NCBI RefSeq assembly: GCF_015351235.1
Contig: NZ_JADKSJ010000001.1
Coordinates: 682,001 to 746,000, forward strand
From: Plantibacter sp. VKM Ac-2880
Lineage (GTDB): Bacteria > Actinomycetota > Actinomycetes > Actinomycetales > Microbacteriaceae
DNA: 64,000 nt
Direction of reading: 5' to 3'
The notes under the pieces are model-generated. The model saw nothing but the letters and a program-made list of their open reading frames with translations. It ran no database searches and was not told the DNA's origin. Numbering within the stretch: the first letter of the stretch is position 1; each line of letters starts with the position of its first letter. The position numbers and the translations under genes are program-made. Of the stretch, positions 49,336-58,564 are shown one piece after another.

Positions 49336-50358
49336 TCAGGCGGTGGCGTCACCTCGGGCTGCGGTGCGCTCGGCACGGACCACCGCGTCCAGGACGTCGT
49401 CGACGCCGACCGCGAGGATGGCCGGATCGGGGGTGTCCGCGAACGCGTCGCCACGACGGACGCTCGCGTCGGTGAGCACGATGTGCGGCCCGGGCGGCGG
49501 ACCCCAGTGCTCCGGGGCCGCCGGCCCGAACAGGACGACCGACGGTCGTCGGTAGGCCGACGCCAGATGCGCCGCACCGGTGTCCGCCGACACGACCACC
49601 GACGCGTCCTCGACCACCCCGGCGAACTCGGCCAGGCCGATCCGTCCGGCCAGCACCGAGGACTCGTCGAGGCGTGCGAGCTCCGCCACCCGCAGGGCGC
49701 GGTCGCGTTCGCCGGCGCTGCCCGTGAACACCACGCGGCGCCCCTCATCGGCCAGGGACCTGGCGACGGCGGCGAAGCGCTCGACCGGCCAGCGCCGCGA
49801 CTCGTAGAACGCGCCGACGTGCACCACCGCCGCGCCGACGACGTCGACGCGCTCCGTCGAGGAGCGGAGTCCGACGTCGTCGGGGTCGGCGGCCACCCCG
49901 TAGGCGGAGAGGAGGCGCACCCACCGTGCGCGCTCGCCGAGGTGCGGTGACCACGCCGGCGGGACAGGGCCGTCGACCTCCGGACCGTCGATCTCGGGCA
50001 CGTGGTGGACCATCGAGACCCTCGCTTCGAGCGCGTCGATGAGCCGCCGACTCTCCGGACCGCTCCCGTGCAGGTTCACCGCGACGTCGACCCGGCCGGG
50101 TGCGAGGGGCAGGAGGTGGTCGAGTCCCGGCGTCGGGAGGAGGGCGTCCACCCCGTCCACCAGCTCGACGACGGGTTCCAGCCAGCCGGGCACCGCCAGC
50201 ACGAGGCGGTGCCCGGGGAACGCGCGCCGCAGACCGTGGATCGCCGGGACCGCCACGAGCAGGTCGCCGAGTTTCAGGGTCCGGAGGGCGAGCAGCTCCG
50301 GGCGGTCGTCGGTGCGGTCGTCGTCTTCGGGGTCGAGGTGCAGCATGCGCCTCACCAT
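49336..50358 (-). CDS. Glycosyltransferase family 9 (heptosyltransferase-like), copy 1
   Basis: The 340-residue protein has the GT9 pattern: ALRTLKLGDLLVAVPAIHGL, DVAVNLHGSGPESRRLIDAL, VVHVGAFYESRRWPVERFA and VVSADTGAAHLASAYRRPSV followed by LFGPAAPEHWG. GT9 enzymes use ADP-heptose in LPS core synthesis of Gram-negatives. It has about 20 extra polar residues at the N-terminus and could start at 50346 instead. It is divergent from gmhB and probably uses the heptose made by the cluster. Confidence 0.9.
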   Translation of the reverse strand: MVRRMLHLDPEDDDRTDDRPELLALRTLKLGDLLVAVPAIHGLRRAFPGHRLVLAVPGWLEPVVELVDGVDALLPTPGLDHLLPLAPGRVDVAVNLHGSGPESRRLIDALEARVSMVHHVPEIDGPEVDGPVPPAWSPHLGERARWVRLLSAYGVAADPDDVGLRSSTERVDVVGAAVVHVGAFYESRRWPVERFAAVARSLADEGRRVVFTGSAGERDRALRVAELARLDESSVLAGRIGLAEFAGVVEDASVVVSADTGAAHLASAYRRPSVVLFGPAAPEHWGPPPGPHIVLTDASVRRGDAFADTPDPAILAVGVDDVLDAVVRAERTAARGDATA

Positions 50359-50434
50359 TGCACGTCGGGCACCGAGTGGTCGAGCCCCGCAGCAGGACGT
50401 TTACGTCGTCGGAGAAGTGGGGACGAGCAGAAGC

Positions 50435-50998
50435 ATGACCGATCTGCCCGCCCCGATCGACGCGGTCCTCTTCGACCGCGACGGCACCCTCGTCGTCGAC
50501 GAGCCCTACAACGGTGACCCCGCACGCGTGGTGCCGATGCCGACCGCGCACGCCGCCGTCGAACTGCTGCGGCGCAGCGGGTTGCCGCTCGGAGTCGTGT
50601 CCAACCAGTCGGGGATCGGGCGCGGCATCGTGACGCGTGAGCAGGTCGACGCCGTCAACGCCCGCCTCGACGAGCTGCTCGGCCCGTTCGACGTCTGGTG
50701 CATCTGCCCGCACGCGCCTGAGGCCGGCTGCGACTGCCGGAAGCCGGCCCCCGGACTCGTCCTCGAGGCTGCGGGGCGACTCGGCGTGGAACCCGGCCAC
50801 TGCGTCGTCATCGGCGACATCGGTGCCGACGTCGGCGCGGCCGAGGCGGCCGGCGCCATGTCGATCCTCGTCCCGACCGCCGTGACCCTCCCCGAGGAGG
50901 TCGACGCCGCGCCGCGGCGCGCCCTGGACCTCCTCGCCGCCGCCGAGCTCGTGCTCACCGCGGTCGTCGCCGGGCACGACGCACGGGGTGGGCGATGA
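50435..50998 (+). CDS. gmhB: D-glycero-D-manno-heptose 1,7-bisphosphate phosphatase-like (HAD-IIIA)
   Basis: The 187-residue HAD protein has the catalytic DRDGT (Asp14 and Asp16), VVSNQSGIGRG, the zinc loop C-P-H (Cys91, His93) with CDC (Cys99, Cys101) in CPHAPEAGCDCRKP, and IGDIGADVGAA. The zinc loop is the hallmark of GmhB. It removes the C7 phosphate from heptose 1,7-bisphosphate. It is the first gene of a long operon whose genes overlap by ATGA. The call is supported by gmhA and hldE downstream; histidinol phosphatase is the main alternative. Confidence 0.88.
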   Translation: MTDLPAPIDAVLFDRDGTLVVDEPYNGDPARVVPMPTAHAAVELLRRSGLPLGVVSNQSGIGRGIVTREQVDAVNARLDELLGPFDVWCICPHAPEAGCDCRKPAPGLVLEAAGRLGVEPGHCVVIGDIGADVGAAEAAGAMSILVPTAVTLPEEVDAAPRRALDLLAAAELVLTAVVAGHDARGGR

Positions 50999-52098
50999 CG
51001 CGGCGCGCGCTCGTGGCGAGGCTCGACAGCGTCGGCGACGTCCTGCTCAGCGGCCCCGCCGTGCGGGCGGTCGCGGCGTCACCGGACGTCGACGAGGTCT
51101 GGCTCCTGTGCAGCTCGATCGGCGCCTCGGCGGCCCGGCTCCTCCCTGGCGTCGACCGCGTCGTGGTCTGGGACTGCCCGTGGATCACCCAGTCCGCCCC
51201 GCCGGCCACCCCGGAGCACCTGGCGGCGCTCGCCGCGATCATCGACGACTGCCGCCCGGAGACCGCGATCATCCTGACCTCGTTCCATCAGTCGCCGCTC
51301 CCGCTCGCGCTCCTGCTGCGGTCGCACGGTGTCCCGCGCATCGTCGGAGCCTCCGTCGACTTCGCCGGCTCGCTGCTCGACGTGCGGCTGCGGCCCGGGG
51401 AGGACCTCGCGGAGGACCAACCCGAGCCGGAGCGTGCCATCGCCATCGCCGCGGCCGGTGGCTTCGCCCTGCCGTCGGAGGACGACGGCCGGCTGCACCT
51501 CGACCAGGCGCGGCTCGACCGGGCACGGCTCGACGAACCCGCACCGCACACCCTCCCCGAGCACTTCGTCGTCGTCCACCCTGGCGCCTCCGTGGCATCG
51601 CGACGGTGGCATGAGGAGCTGCACGCCGAGACCGTCGGCCTCCTGCACGAGGCCGGGGTCGAGGTCGTCGTGACCGGTGGACCGGCCGAGACCGCCCTCA
51701 CACGTCGCGTCGCCGGGACCGCGGGCCGCGACCTCGGCGGCGGAACGGGCCTCGGTGCCCTCGCCACGATCCTGGCGCAGGCCGACGTCGTCGTCACCGG
51801 CAACACCGGTCCGGCGCACCTCGCCGCAGCGGTCGGCACCGCCGTGGTCAGCCTGTTCTCGCCGGTGGTGCCGGCCGTGCGCTGGGCGCCGTACGGCGTG
51901 CCCACCGTGCTCCTCGGTGATCAGCACGCCGCCTGCGCCGGCACGCGGGCGACGGACTGCCCGATCCCCGGGCACCCGTGCCTGACGAGCGTCCGGCCCG
52001 CCGAGGTGGTCGACGCCTGCCGACGACTCGCCCCACGGCTGTTCGAGGCGGTCCGCTCCACGCCCGGCCGGCGGCACGCCCAGGAGGTCCTGCGATGA
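50995..52098 (+). CDS. Glycosyltransferase family 9 (heptosyltransferase-like), copy 2
   Basis: The 367-residue protein starts MTRRALVARLDSVGDVLLSG (typical GT9 start with the catalytic Asp region), has HPGASVASRRWHEELHAETV, then VVTGNTGPAHLAAAVGTAVV, and SLFSPVVPAVRW near the C-terminus. It is an inverting ADP-heptose-type transferase by family. Its ATG overlaps the gmhB stop by ATGA, and its stop overlaps the next gene. Confidence 0.92.
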   Translation: MTRRALVARLDSVGDVLLSGPAVRAVAASPDVDEVWLLCSSIGASAARLLPGVDRVVVWDCPWITQSAPPATPEHLAALAAIIDDCRPETAIILTSFHQSPLPLALLLRSHGVPRIVGASVDFAGSLLDVRLRPGEDLAEDQPEPERAIAIAAAGGFALPSEDDGRLHLDQARLDRARLDEPAPHTLPEHFVVVHPGASVASRRWHEELHAETVGLLHEAGVEVVVTGGPAETALTRRVAGTAGRDLGGGTGLGALATILAQADVVVTGNTGPAHLAAAVGTAVVSLFSPVVPAVRWAPYGVPTVLLGDQHAACAGTRATDCPIPGHPCLTSVRPAEVVDACRRLAPRLFEAVRSTPGRRHAQEVLR

Positions 52099-53108
52099 GG
52101 ATCCTCCTCTGGCACGTGCACGGCGGCTGGACCGACGCCTTCGTCCGCGGCGGGCACGACTACCTCCTCCCGGTGAACGACGCGCGCGACGGCTGGGGAC
52201 TCGGCCGCGCCGATCGCGACTGGCCGGCGTCGGTCGTCGAGATCCCCGTCGGAGAGCTCCGGGAGACGGACGTCGACGTCGTCGTCCTCCAGCGGCCCGA
52301 CGAGGTCGACGCGGTCGAGCGCCTCACCGGGCGGCGGCCGGGGCGGGACCTGCCCGCCGTGTTCGTCGAGCACAACACCCCGAAGACCTCGATCACCGAC
52401 GCCGTGCACCCGCTCGCGGATCGCGAGGACATCCCGGTCGTGCACGTCACCCACTTCAACCGGATGTTCTGGGATACCGGCCGGGCACCCACCACCGTCG
52501 TCGAGCACGGCGTCGCGGACCCAGGCCACCGGTACACGGGCGCCCTCGAGCGCCTCGGCGTCGTCATCAACGAGCCCGTCCGCCGCTGGCGGGTCACGGG
52601 CACGGACCTCTTGCCCGCCTTCACCGAGCTCGCCCCGGTCGACGTCTTCGGCATGGGCGGCGACGGTCTGCCGACCGCGCTCGGCACCTCGGCCGAGCGC
52701 ATCCGCCCGGTCGGCGACCTCCGCACGGGTGAGCTGCACCGCGAACTCGCCCGCCGACGCGTGTACCTGCACCCCCTGCGCTGGACGTCGCTCGGTCTCG
52801 CACTCCTCGAGGCGATGCACCTCGGGATGCCCGTCCTCGCGCTCGCGACCACCGAGGCACCCCGAGCCGTCCCGCCTGCGGCCGGCCTCGTCTCGAACGA
52901 CCTCGACGCCCTGCGCGACGCCGCCCGGCGATACCTCGCCGATCCCGACCTCGCCAGGGCGACCGGCGAAGCGGCCCGCGCCCACGCCCTCGCCCACTAC
53001 GGACTGCCCGCCTTCCTGCACACCTGGGACCGGGTCCTCGCCGAGGTCCGGGAGACCGGGACCGTCCACCCGACCCCGCTGTCGGCTCTCGAAAGGAGAC
53101 TGCGATGA
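52095..53108 (+). CDS. Glycosyltransferase (GT4-like)
   Basis: The 337-residue protein starts [20 protein letters not shown], has a central PRVVEH-like region ([20 protein letters not shown]) and a C-terminal GT-B acceptor loop [20 protein letters not shown] with the Glu that binds the nucleotide sugar. This fits a GT-B retaining transferase. The start and stop both overlap neighbours by ATGA. It probably adds a sugar to the same glycan as the GT9 enzymes. Confidence 0.85.
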   Translation: MRILLWHVHGGWTDAFVRGGHDYLLPVNDARDGWGLGRADRDWPASVVEIPVGELRETDVDVVVLQRPDEVDAVERLTGRRPGRDLPAVFVEHNTPKTSITDAVHPLADREDIPVVHVTHFNRMFWDTGRAPTTVVEHGVADPGHRYTGALERLGVVINEPVRRWRVTGTDLLPAFTELAPVDVFGMGGDGLPTALGTSAERIRPVGDLRTGELHRELARRRVYLHPLRWTSLGLALLEAMHLGMPVLALATTEAPRAVPPAAGLVSNDLDALRDAARRYLADPDLARATGEAARAHALAHYGLPAFLHTWDRVLAEVRETGTVHPTPLSALERRLR

Positions 53109-54358
53109 AGATCTCGATGGTGTCGGAGCACGCCAGTCCACTCGCCGTGCTCGGCGGTGTCGACGCCGGCGGGCAGAACGTGCACGTCGCCGAGCTGTCC
53201 TCGGCGCTCGCCGCCCGCGGGCACGAGGTGACCGTGTACACCAGGCGGGAGGACCGCTCGGTCGACGAGCGCGTGCGCCTCTGCGACGGGGTGGAGGTCG
53301 TGCACGTGGACGCGGGACCGCCGGAGCGCGTGCCGAAGGACGAGCTGCTGCCGTACATGGACGCGTTCGGCGACCGCCTGGCCGAGGACTGGAGCCGCGA
53401 GACCCCGGACATCGTGCACAGCCACTTCTGGATGTCGGGTCTCGCCGCCCTGCGGGGTGCCGATCGTGCCGACGGATCCCGTCCGCCCGTCGTCCACACC
53501 TTCCACGCCCTCGGGACGGTGAAGCGTCGGCACCAGGGGGCCGAGGACACGAGCCCGATCGAACGCGTCGACCTCGAACCGATGGTGGGGCGCTCGGTCG
53601 ACCAGGTCATCGCGACCTGCTCGGACGAGGCCTTCGAGCTGAAGGCGCTCGGGGTCCCCGGCTCGCGGATCACCGTGGTGCCCTGCGGCGTGGACACGCG
53701 ACTCTTCTCCCCGAACGGTCCCTCGGAGACGGCCGACCGTCGCTTCCGGATCATGACCGTCGGCCGGCTGGTGCCGCGGAAGGGCGTCGGGCTGACGATC
53801 TCGGCCTTGGCGACCCTCGTCGCCGCCGGTCGTGACGACGTCGAACTCGTCGTCCTCGGCGGCTCGAGTGGCCCCGACCGCATCCAGGAGGACCCGGACG
53901 TGCAGCGACTCCTCGCCCACGCCCGCTCCCTGGGTGTCGACGACCGCGTGGTGTTCCGCGGGCAGGTGCGACAGGACGAGCTGCCCGCCGCTCTGCGCTC
54001 GGCCCATGTGGTGGTCTGCGCGCCCTGGTACGAACCGTTCGGCATCGTCCCGCTCGAGGCGATGGCGACGGGTACCCCGGTGGTCGCCGCGGCCGTCGGC
54101 GGGCTCATCGACAGCGTCGTCCACGGCCGGACCGGCTTGCACGTCCCGCCGCGGGATGCGGGAGCGATCGCGGACGCCGTCGCCGTGCTGCTCGACGACG
54201 CCGAGCTGCTCGCCTCGCTCGGCGCGGCCGGTGTCGAGCGGACCAGGTCGCGCTACTCCTGGGCGAGGGTCGCGGCCGACACCGAACGCGGTTACCGGCG
54301 GGTGCTGGGGCGCGCGAGACGGTCCGCCCGGTCGAGCGGTGCGGTGGTGACCCGATGA
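53105..54358 (+). CDS. Glycosyltransferase family 4
   Basis: The 417-residue protein is a GT-B enzyme: a start [20 protein letters not shown], then [55 protein letters not shown] and the C-terminal [20 protein letters not shown] with the conserved Glu pair. It resembles MshA-like and sucrose-phosphate-synthase-like GT4 enzymes in its N-terminal GGQNVHV motif. It overlaps both neighbours by ATGA. Donor and acceptor are unknown. Confidence 0.9.
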   Translation: MKISMVSEHASPLAVLGGVDAGGQNVHVAELSSALAARGHEVTVYTRREDRSVDERVRLCDGVEVVHVDAGPPERVPKDELLPYMDAFGDRLAEDWSRETPDIVHSHFWMSGLAALRGADRADGSRPPVVHTFHALGTVKRRHQGAEDTSPIERVDLEPMVGRSVDQVIATCSDEAFELKALGVPGSRITVVPCGVDTRLFSPNGPSETADRRFRIMTVGRLVPRKGVGLTISALATLVAAGRDDVELVVLGGSSGPDRIQEDPDVQRLLAHARSLGVDDRVVFRGQVRQDELPAALRSAHVVVCAPWYEPFGIVPLEAMATGTPVVAAAVGGLIDSVVHGRTGLHVPPRDAGAIADAVAVLLDDAELLASLGAAGVERTRSRYSWARVAADTERGYRRVLGRARRSARSSGAVVTR

Positions 54359-55038
54359 ACGCCCTCACCACGACGACGGCGGCCGCTGCGGCGGCGACCG
54401 CCGCAGCATCGGCCCCGACGGTCTCCGACCCCACGGCCCCGTCGATCGATCGGATCCTGCACGGCCACCTCGACGACCACCTCGGTGCGATCCAGGCGCT
54501 CCGCGACCAGCTCCCGCGGATCACGGCCTGGGGCGATGAGCTCGCCGACCGACTGCTGCACGGGCAACGACTGCTGGCAGCGGGGAACGGCGGCTCGGCG
54601 GCTGAGGCACAACACCTCACCGCCGAACTCGTCGGGCGCTTCGACGGGGAGCGACGTCCGTTCTCCGCCGTCTCCCTCCACGCGGAGAGCTCCAGCGTCA
54701 CCGCCATCGCGAACGACTACGGCTACGACGAGGTGTTCGCGCGGCAGGTGCTCGCCCACGCGAGGGCCGGCGACGTCGTCATGCTGTTCTCCACGAGCGG
54801 CCGGAGTCGCAACCTCCTCCGGGCCGCGGAGGCCGCACGACGTGTCGGTGCGCGGAGCTGGGCCGTGACCGGCACCGGGCCGAACCCGTTGTGCGAGGCG
54901 TGCGACGAGCACCTCGCCCTCCCCGGCCCCGCCGCCGGTGCGCAGGAGGCGCACCTCGTCGCCTTGCACCTGCTGTGCCGGGTCTTCGACGATCGCATCG
55001 CGCGGCGCGACAGCGCTGGGAACGGGAGGACTGCATGA
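54355..55038 (+). CDS. gmhA: Phosphoheptose isomerase-like SIS protein
   Basis: The 227-residue SIS-domain protein has the GmhA motif [20 protein letters not shown], then FSTSGRSRN for phosphate binding and [20 protein letters not shown] at the C-terminus with the catalytic Gln/His region. GmhA converts sedoheptulose 7-phosphate to D-glycero-D-manno-heptose 7-phosphate. About 25 Ala/Thr-rich residues precede the domain. It overlaps both neighbours by ATGA, in the same operon as gmhB and hldE. Confidence 0.9.
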   Translation: MNALTTTTAAAAAATAAASAPTVSDPTAPSIDRILHGHLDDHLGAIQALRDQLPRITAWGDELADRLLHGQRLLAAGNGGSAAEAQHLTAELVGRFDGERRPFSAVSLHAESSSVTAIANDYGYDEVFARQVLAHARAGDVVMLFSTSGRSRNLLRAAEAARRVGARSWAVTGTGPNPLCEACDEHLALPGPAAGAQEAHLVALHLLCRVFDDRIARRDSAGNGRTA

Positions 55039-56486
55039 ACATCACACCACCCATCACGGGCACCCGGGACCGGGGGCCACGGATCGCCGTCGTCGGCGAC
55101 GTGCTGCTCGACGTCGACCTGCTCGGGCGAGCCGACCGCCTGAGCCCCGACGCCCCGGTGCCGGTGGTGTCGGTCGCCCGGTCCGTCCCGCGGGCCGGTG
55201 GGGCCGGACTCGTCGCCACCCTGCTGGCGCGCGACGGCGTCGACGTCGTCCTCGTGACCGCCCTCGGCGACGACGACCGGGTGGGGGAGCTGCGCGCTGC
55301 ACTCGACACGACCGCGTCGTCGGCCGGTGCCGGGACCATCACCGTCCTAGCCGGCCCGTCCGGGGCGCCGACGCCGGTGAAGACCCGGGTCCGTGGCGAC
55401 GGGCAGGCCATCGTGCGGATCGACGAGGGCTGCGAAGCACCAGGAGCGCCGACGGTCACGGCCGACATGCTCGCAGCGCTCGACGCCGTGGACGCGGTCG
55501 TCGTCGCCGACTACGGCCGCGGTGTGGCCGCAGACCCCCGACTCCGGGAGGCACTCGAGGCGGCGGGACGCCGGATCCCCGTCGTCTGGGACCCGCACAA
55601 GAACGGCTCGCCGCCGGTGCGGACCGCCACGGTCGTGACGCCGAACCGGAGCGAGGCGTTCACGCTGGCCGAGGGAGGCGCGTCCTCCGCTGACGACATC
55701 GCCGGAGTGGACACCGTCGCCGGTACGCTGCTCGACGCGTGGGGATGCGGGGCCGTCTTGGTGACCCTCGGTGCGAAGGGCGCGCTCCTCCGTCGGCGAG
55801 ACCGGGGCACCCCGGCGGTCCCGCACCTCGTGCCGGCCACCCCGTCGGACGCCACCGATCCCTGTGGCGCCGGAGACCGCCTGGCCGCGACCGTCGCGTC
55901 CGCACTCGCCGCCGGGCAACCGCTCGGCGACGCGGTGGCCGCCGGTGTCGCCGCCGCGGCGCGGTTCGTCGCGAGCGGTGGGGTCGCCTCGCTGGACCGG
56001 CCCGCGAACACGAGCCGGCTGCCCGGGGACTCCGCAGACGCGCTCGCCGTCGCCCACGCCACGCGCGAACGCGGCGGTGTCGTCGTCGCGACCGGCGGCT
56101 GCTTCGACCTCCTCCACGCCGGTCATGCGCGCACGCTGGCCGCCGCCCGGGCCCTCGGGGACTGCCTCATCGTGTGCGTCAACAGCGACGACTCCGTCCG
56201 GCGGCTCAAGGGGCCGGAGCGACCGATCATGGCCGAGGACGACCGGTCGGACCTCCTGCTGGCGCTCGAGTGCGTCGACGCCGTCGTGGTGTTCGACGAG
56301 GACACCCCGGAGGCCGTCCTCCGGAGGATCCAGCCGGACGTCTGGGTGAAGGGCGGCGACTACGTCGCTGCCGACCTGCCTGAGACCGGTGTGATCGCGG
56401 CCTGGGGTGGCCGGACCGTCACGGTCCCGTACCACCCCGGTCGGTCGAGCACCCGCCTCGCCGGAGCCCTCGCCCGCGTCGGCTGA
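55035..56486 (+). CDS. hldE: HldE-like heptose kinase/adenylyltransferase, divergent copy
   Basis: The 483-residue protein joins a PfkB-type kinase (about 15-330, with DPCGAGDRLAATV holding the catalytic Asp) and a nucleotidyltransferase (about 345-483: TGGCFDLLHAGHARTLAAAR, SVRRLKGPERP, WVKGGDY). HldE phosphorylates heptose 7-phosphate at C1 and later attaches AMP. In this copy the kinase substrate motif is GGAGL instead of GGAAN, DVLLDVDLLG replaces DxxLDRxxxG, and TGGCFD replaces TNGCFD, so the kinase half may have changed substrate. It overlaps gmhA by ATGA. Confidence 0.85.
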   Translation: MNITPPITGTRDRGPRIAVVGDVLLDVDLLGRADRLSPDAPVPVVSVARSVPRAGGAGLVATLLARDGVDVVLVTALGDDDRVGELRAALDTTASSAGAGTITVLAGPSGAPTPVKTRVRGDGQAIVRIDEGCEAPGAPTVTADMLAALDAVDAVVVADYGRGVAADPRLREALEAAGRRIPVVWDPHKNGSPPVRTATVVTPNRSEAFTLAEGGASSADDIAGVDTVAGTLLDAWGCGAVLVTLGAKGALLRRRDRGTPAVPHLVPATPSDATDPCGAGDRLAATVASALAAGQPLGDAVAAGVAAAARFVASGGVASLDRPANTSRLPGDSADALAVAHATRERGGVVVATGGCFDLLHAGHARTLAAARALGDCLIVCVNSDDSVRRLKGPERPIMAEDDRSDLLLALECVDAVVVFDEDTPEAVLRRIQPDVWVKGGDYVAADLPETGVIAAWGGRTVTVPYHPGRSSTRLAGALARVG

Positions 56487-56546
56487 CCGGCTGCACGAGC
56501 ACCCTGCACGACCACGTCTCTGAGACATCAACCCCGAAAGGACCCC

Positions 56547-57242
56547 ATGACCTCCACCCGCCCCCTCGGCAACGTCCTCATCAGCGGCGGCTCCGCCGGC
56601 CTCGGCGCCGCGGTCGCCGCCGCCGTCCGCGAGCACGGCGGCCGGCCCATCGTGCTCGACCTCCGAGTCGACCCCGACGCGGTCGACGCCTACGCCGTCG
56701 ACGTCTCCGACACCCGGGCGACCGAGGAGCTCGTCGCCCGCATCGCCACGGAGGTCGGCGGCCTCGACGCGGTGGTGACCGCTGCGGGCATCGACCGCCC
56801 GGCACCGTTCGGTGCGCTGCCCGGCGCTGAGTGGGAGCGGATCGTCGCGGTGAACCTGCTCGGTACGGCGGCCGTCGTCCGCGGGGCCCTCCCCGCGCTC
56901 GAGGCAGCACACGGGCGGGTGGTCACGATCGCGTCCTCGCTCGCCCTCCGTGCGCTCGGCGACGCGACCGCCTACTGTGCGTCGAAGTTCGCCGTCCTCG
57001 GTTTCTCGCGCTCGCTGGCGGCGGAGTCGAAGGGACGCCTCGGCGTCACGACGGTGATCCCCGCCGGCATGGACACGCGCTTCTTCGACGGGCGCGACGA
57101 GCAGTACAAGCCGGGACCCGACGCCAAGCTCATCGACCCGGCCGAGGTCGCCGCGGCCATCGTCTTCGCGCTCGAGCGCCCACGCGGGGTCGAGCTGCGT
57201 GAGCTCGTCGTCTGCCCGGAGGAGGAGCCGTCCTGGCCGTGA
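56547..57242 (+). CDS. SDR-family oxidoreductase in the heptose cluster
   Basis: The 231-residue classical SDR has SGGSAGLG (cofactor loop), TAAGIDRP, Ser in TIASSLALRA, AYCASKF (Tyr-x-x-x-Lys) and PAGMDTRFF. It is too short to be HldD-type epimerase (about 310-330, extended SDR), so it does not fill that step by homology. It lies 60 bp after the divergent hldE and may modify a sugar or another precursor. AAAGGA lies before the ATG. Confidence 0.88.
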   Translation: MTSTRPLGNVLISGGSAGLGAAVAAAVREHGGRPIVLDLRVDPDAVDAYAVDVSDTRATEELVARIATEVGGLDAVVTAAGIDRPAPFGALPGAEWERIVAVNLLGTAAVVRGALPALEAAHGRVVTIASSLALRALGDATAYCASKFAVLGFSRSLAAESKGRLGVTTVIPAGMDTRFFDGRDEQYKPGPDAKLIDPAEVAAAIVFALERPRGVELRELVVCPEEEPSWP

Positions 57243-57296
57243 GCTGCTGGCCGAGGTGAGCTGTCGACGCGTCCTGCGCCCGCCCTTGCACTCGGC

Positions 57297-58418
57297 TCAG
57301 GCGACGCTGCGGAGGGTCCGGGCGTTGAGGAGCGCCTCGACGTCGGCGTCCACCTCGTCGACTCCGACCTCGGCGACGAAGGAGTCGTCGTGCTCGCACC
57401 GCTCGGCGGTCCACCCCACCTGCGTCACATCGCGGTCGCACACCGGGCATCTGGTGGTCCAGGACAGGTGCACCCGCTGCGTCGCGCGGCTGAGCGGCCC
57501 GCCGTTGATGACGTTCCCGACCCAGTAGATCCCCACCGTCGAGGTGCCGACCGCCTGCGCCAGGTGGCGCGGCCCGCTGTCGTTGCCGACGAACACGTCG
57601 GCGCGGGAGAGCACGCCGACGAGGTCGGAGAGGGACAGCTTGCCGGCGAGCGACACGACCTCGGTCCGGCCGTCGGCCGCAGCCTGCTGCGCGATGCGGT
57701 CCGCGAGCGGCGCATCGCCGGCGTCACCGACGCAGACCACGGTGTTGCCTCTGGCCGCCGCACGTCGGGCGAGTTCTGCGAACCGTTCCGTCGGCCAGCG
57801 TCGCCGCGGGTCGGTCGCTCCGGGATGGATGACGACGACGCCCGAGCCGCGGCGTCCGAGCAGGGACCGACCGCGCGCGCGTTCGGCGCGGCTCACCACC
57901 ACCCTGGGCTCGCCGGCCACCGGGAGCGCGCCCGCGAGAGCGACGGTCTCCAACCAGCGGACGACCTCGTGCTGGTAGTAGACGTAGGGCAGCATGCGTT
58001 CGAGTGGCTCGGCGTCCGGGGTCGCGGTGCCGACGGTGTGCTTGGCTCCGAGGCCGAGGAGGAACGGGTTGGAGTTGCGGCCGCCGCCGTGCAGCTGGCA
58101 CGCGAGGTCGAAGCCCTCTGACCGCATACGTTCGAGGAAACTGCGCGTACCCTCCTCGTCGGTCGAACCGTCGGCGCTGTGCACCCCGGCGGTCGTCGGC
58201 AGGACCTCCACCCGTGAGACCGGACCGGGTCGCTGGTCGAGCAGTCGTCGGTGCAGCGGGGTGCCGAGCAACACGATCTCCGCCTCCGGGTAGGCCTCGG
58301 CGAGTGCGTCGAGTGCCGGCATCGCGAACAGGAGGTCCCCGAGGCCGCCGCCCCGCAGGACGGCGATCTTCAGAACCCCCGTGAACCGCGCGTCCTCCTG
58401 CAGCCCTGTCCGTCGCAC
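57297..58418 (-). CDS. Glycosyltransferase family 9, copy 3, with cysteine-rich C-terminus
   Basis: The 373-residue GT9 protein has KIAVLRGGGLGDLLFAMPAL, CQLHGGGRNSNPF, HPGATDPRRRWPTERFAELA and FVGNDSGPRHLAQAVGTSTV, and near the C-terminus TRCPVCDRDVTQVG then ERCEHDDSF, a possible zinc site (two Cys, then Cys and His). I start at GTG 58416-58418, with GAGAGGA upstream; a frame 37 codons longer is not supported. It is convergent with the SDR gene and divergent from the aldehyde dehydrogenase gene. Confidence 0.88.
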   Translation of the reverse strand: MRRTGLQEDARFTGVLKIAVLRGGGLGDLLFAMPALDALAEAYPEAEIVLLGTPLHRRLLDQRPGPVSRVEVLPTTAGVHSADGSTDEEGTRSFLERMRSEGFDLACQLHGGGRNSNPFLLGLGAKHTVGTATPDAEPLERMLPYVYYQHEVVRWLETVALAGALPVAGEPRVVVSRAERARGRSLLGRRGSGVVVIHPGATDPRRRWPTERFAELARRAAARGNTVVCVGDAGDAPLADRIAQQAAADGRTEVVSLAGKLSLSDLVGVLSRADVFVGNDSGPRHLAQAVGTSTVGIYWVGNVINGGPLSRATQRVHLSWTTRCPVCDRDVTQVGWTAERCEHDDSFVAEVGVDEVDADVEALLNARTLRSVA

Positions 58419-58503
58419 GTGCTCACGTCCTCTCCATCGCGGTGACCGTCGAAGCCTCACTGCACCGATGGCTTCACCGTTCCCCGCGGAGCACCGTCCG
58501 AAA

Positions 58504-58539
58504 CCGTTTGCACGCTTCCCGCCCACCACGTGTAAACGG
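58504..58539. promoter_or_regulatory. Operator-like inverted repeat between GT9 and aldehyde dehydrogenase
   Basis: CCGTTTGCACG (58504-58514) and CGTGTAAACGG (58529-58539) are inverted arms matching at 10 of 11 positions, 25 bp apart centre to centre. A TACGAG box (58553-58558) lies 6 nt before the aldehyde dehydrogenase ATG. Confidence 0.6.
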
Positions 58540-58564
58540 TCGTTCGCCTGGGTACGAGGCGTCT

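Noticed and set aside
52621-54108. Long antisense frame opposite the glycosyltransferase genes
   Set aside because: It is low-complexity Ser/Arg-rich translation without motifs, opposite well-supported GT genes.
56547-57242. SDR gene as the missing HldD epimerase
   Set aside because: It is a classical 231-residue SDR with Tyr-x-x-x-Lys in a short fold; HldD is an extended SDR of over 300 residues.
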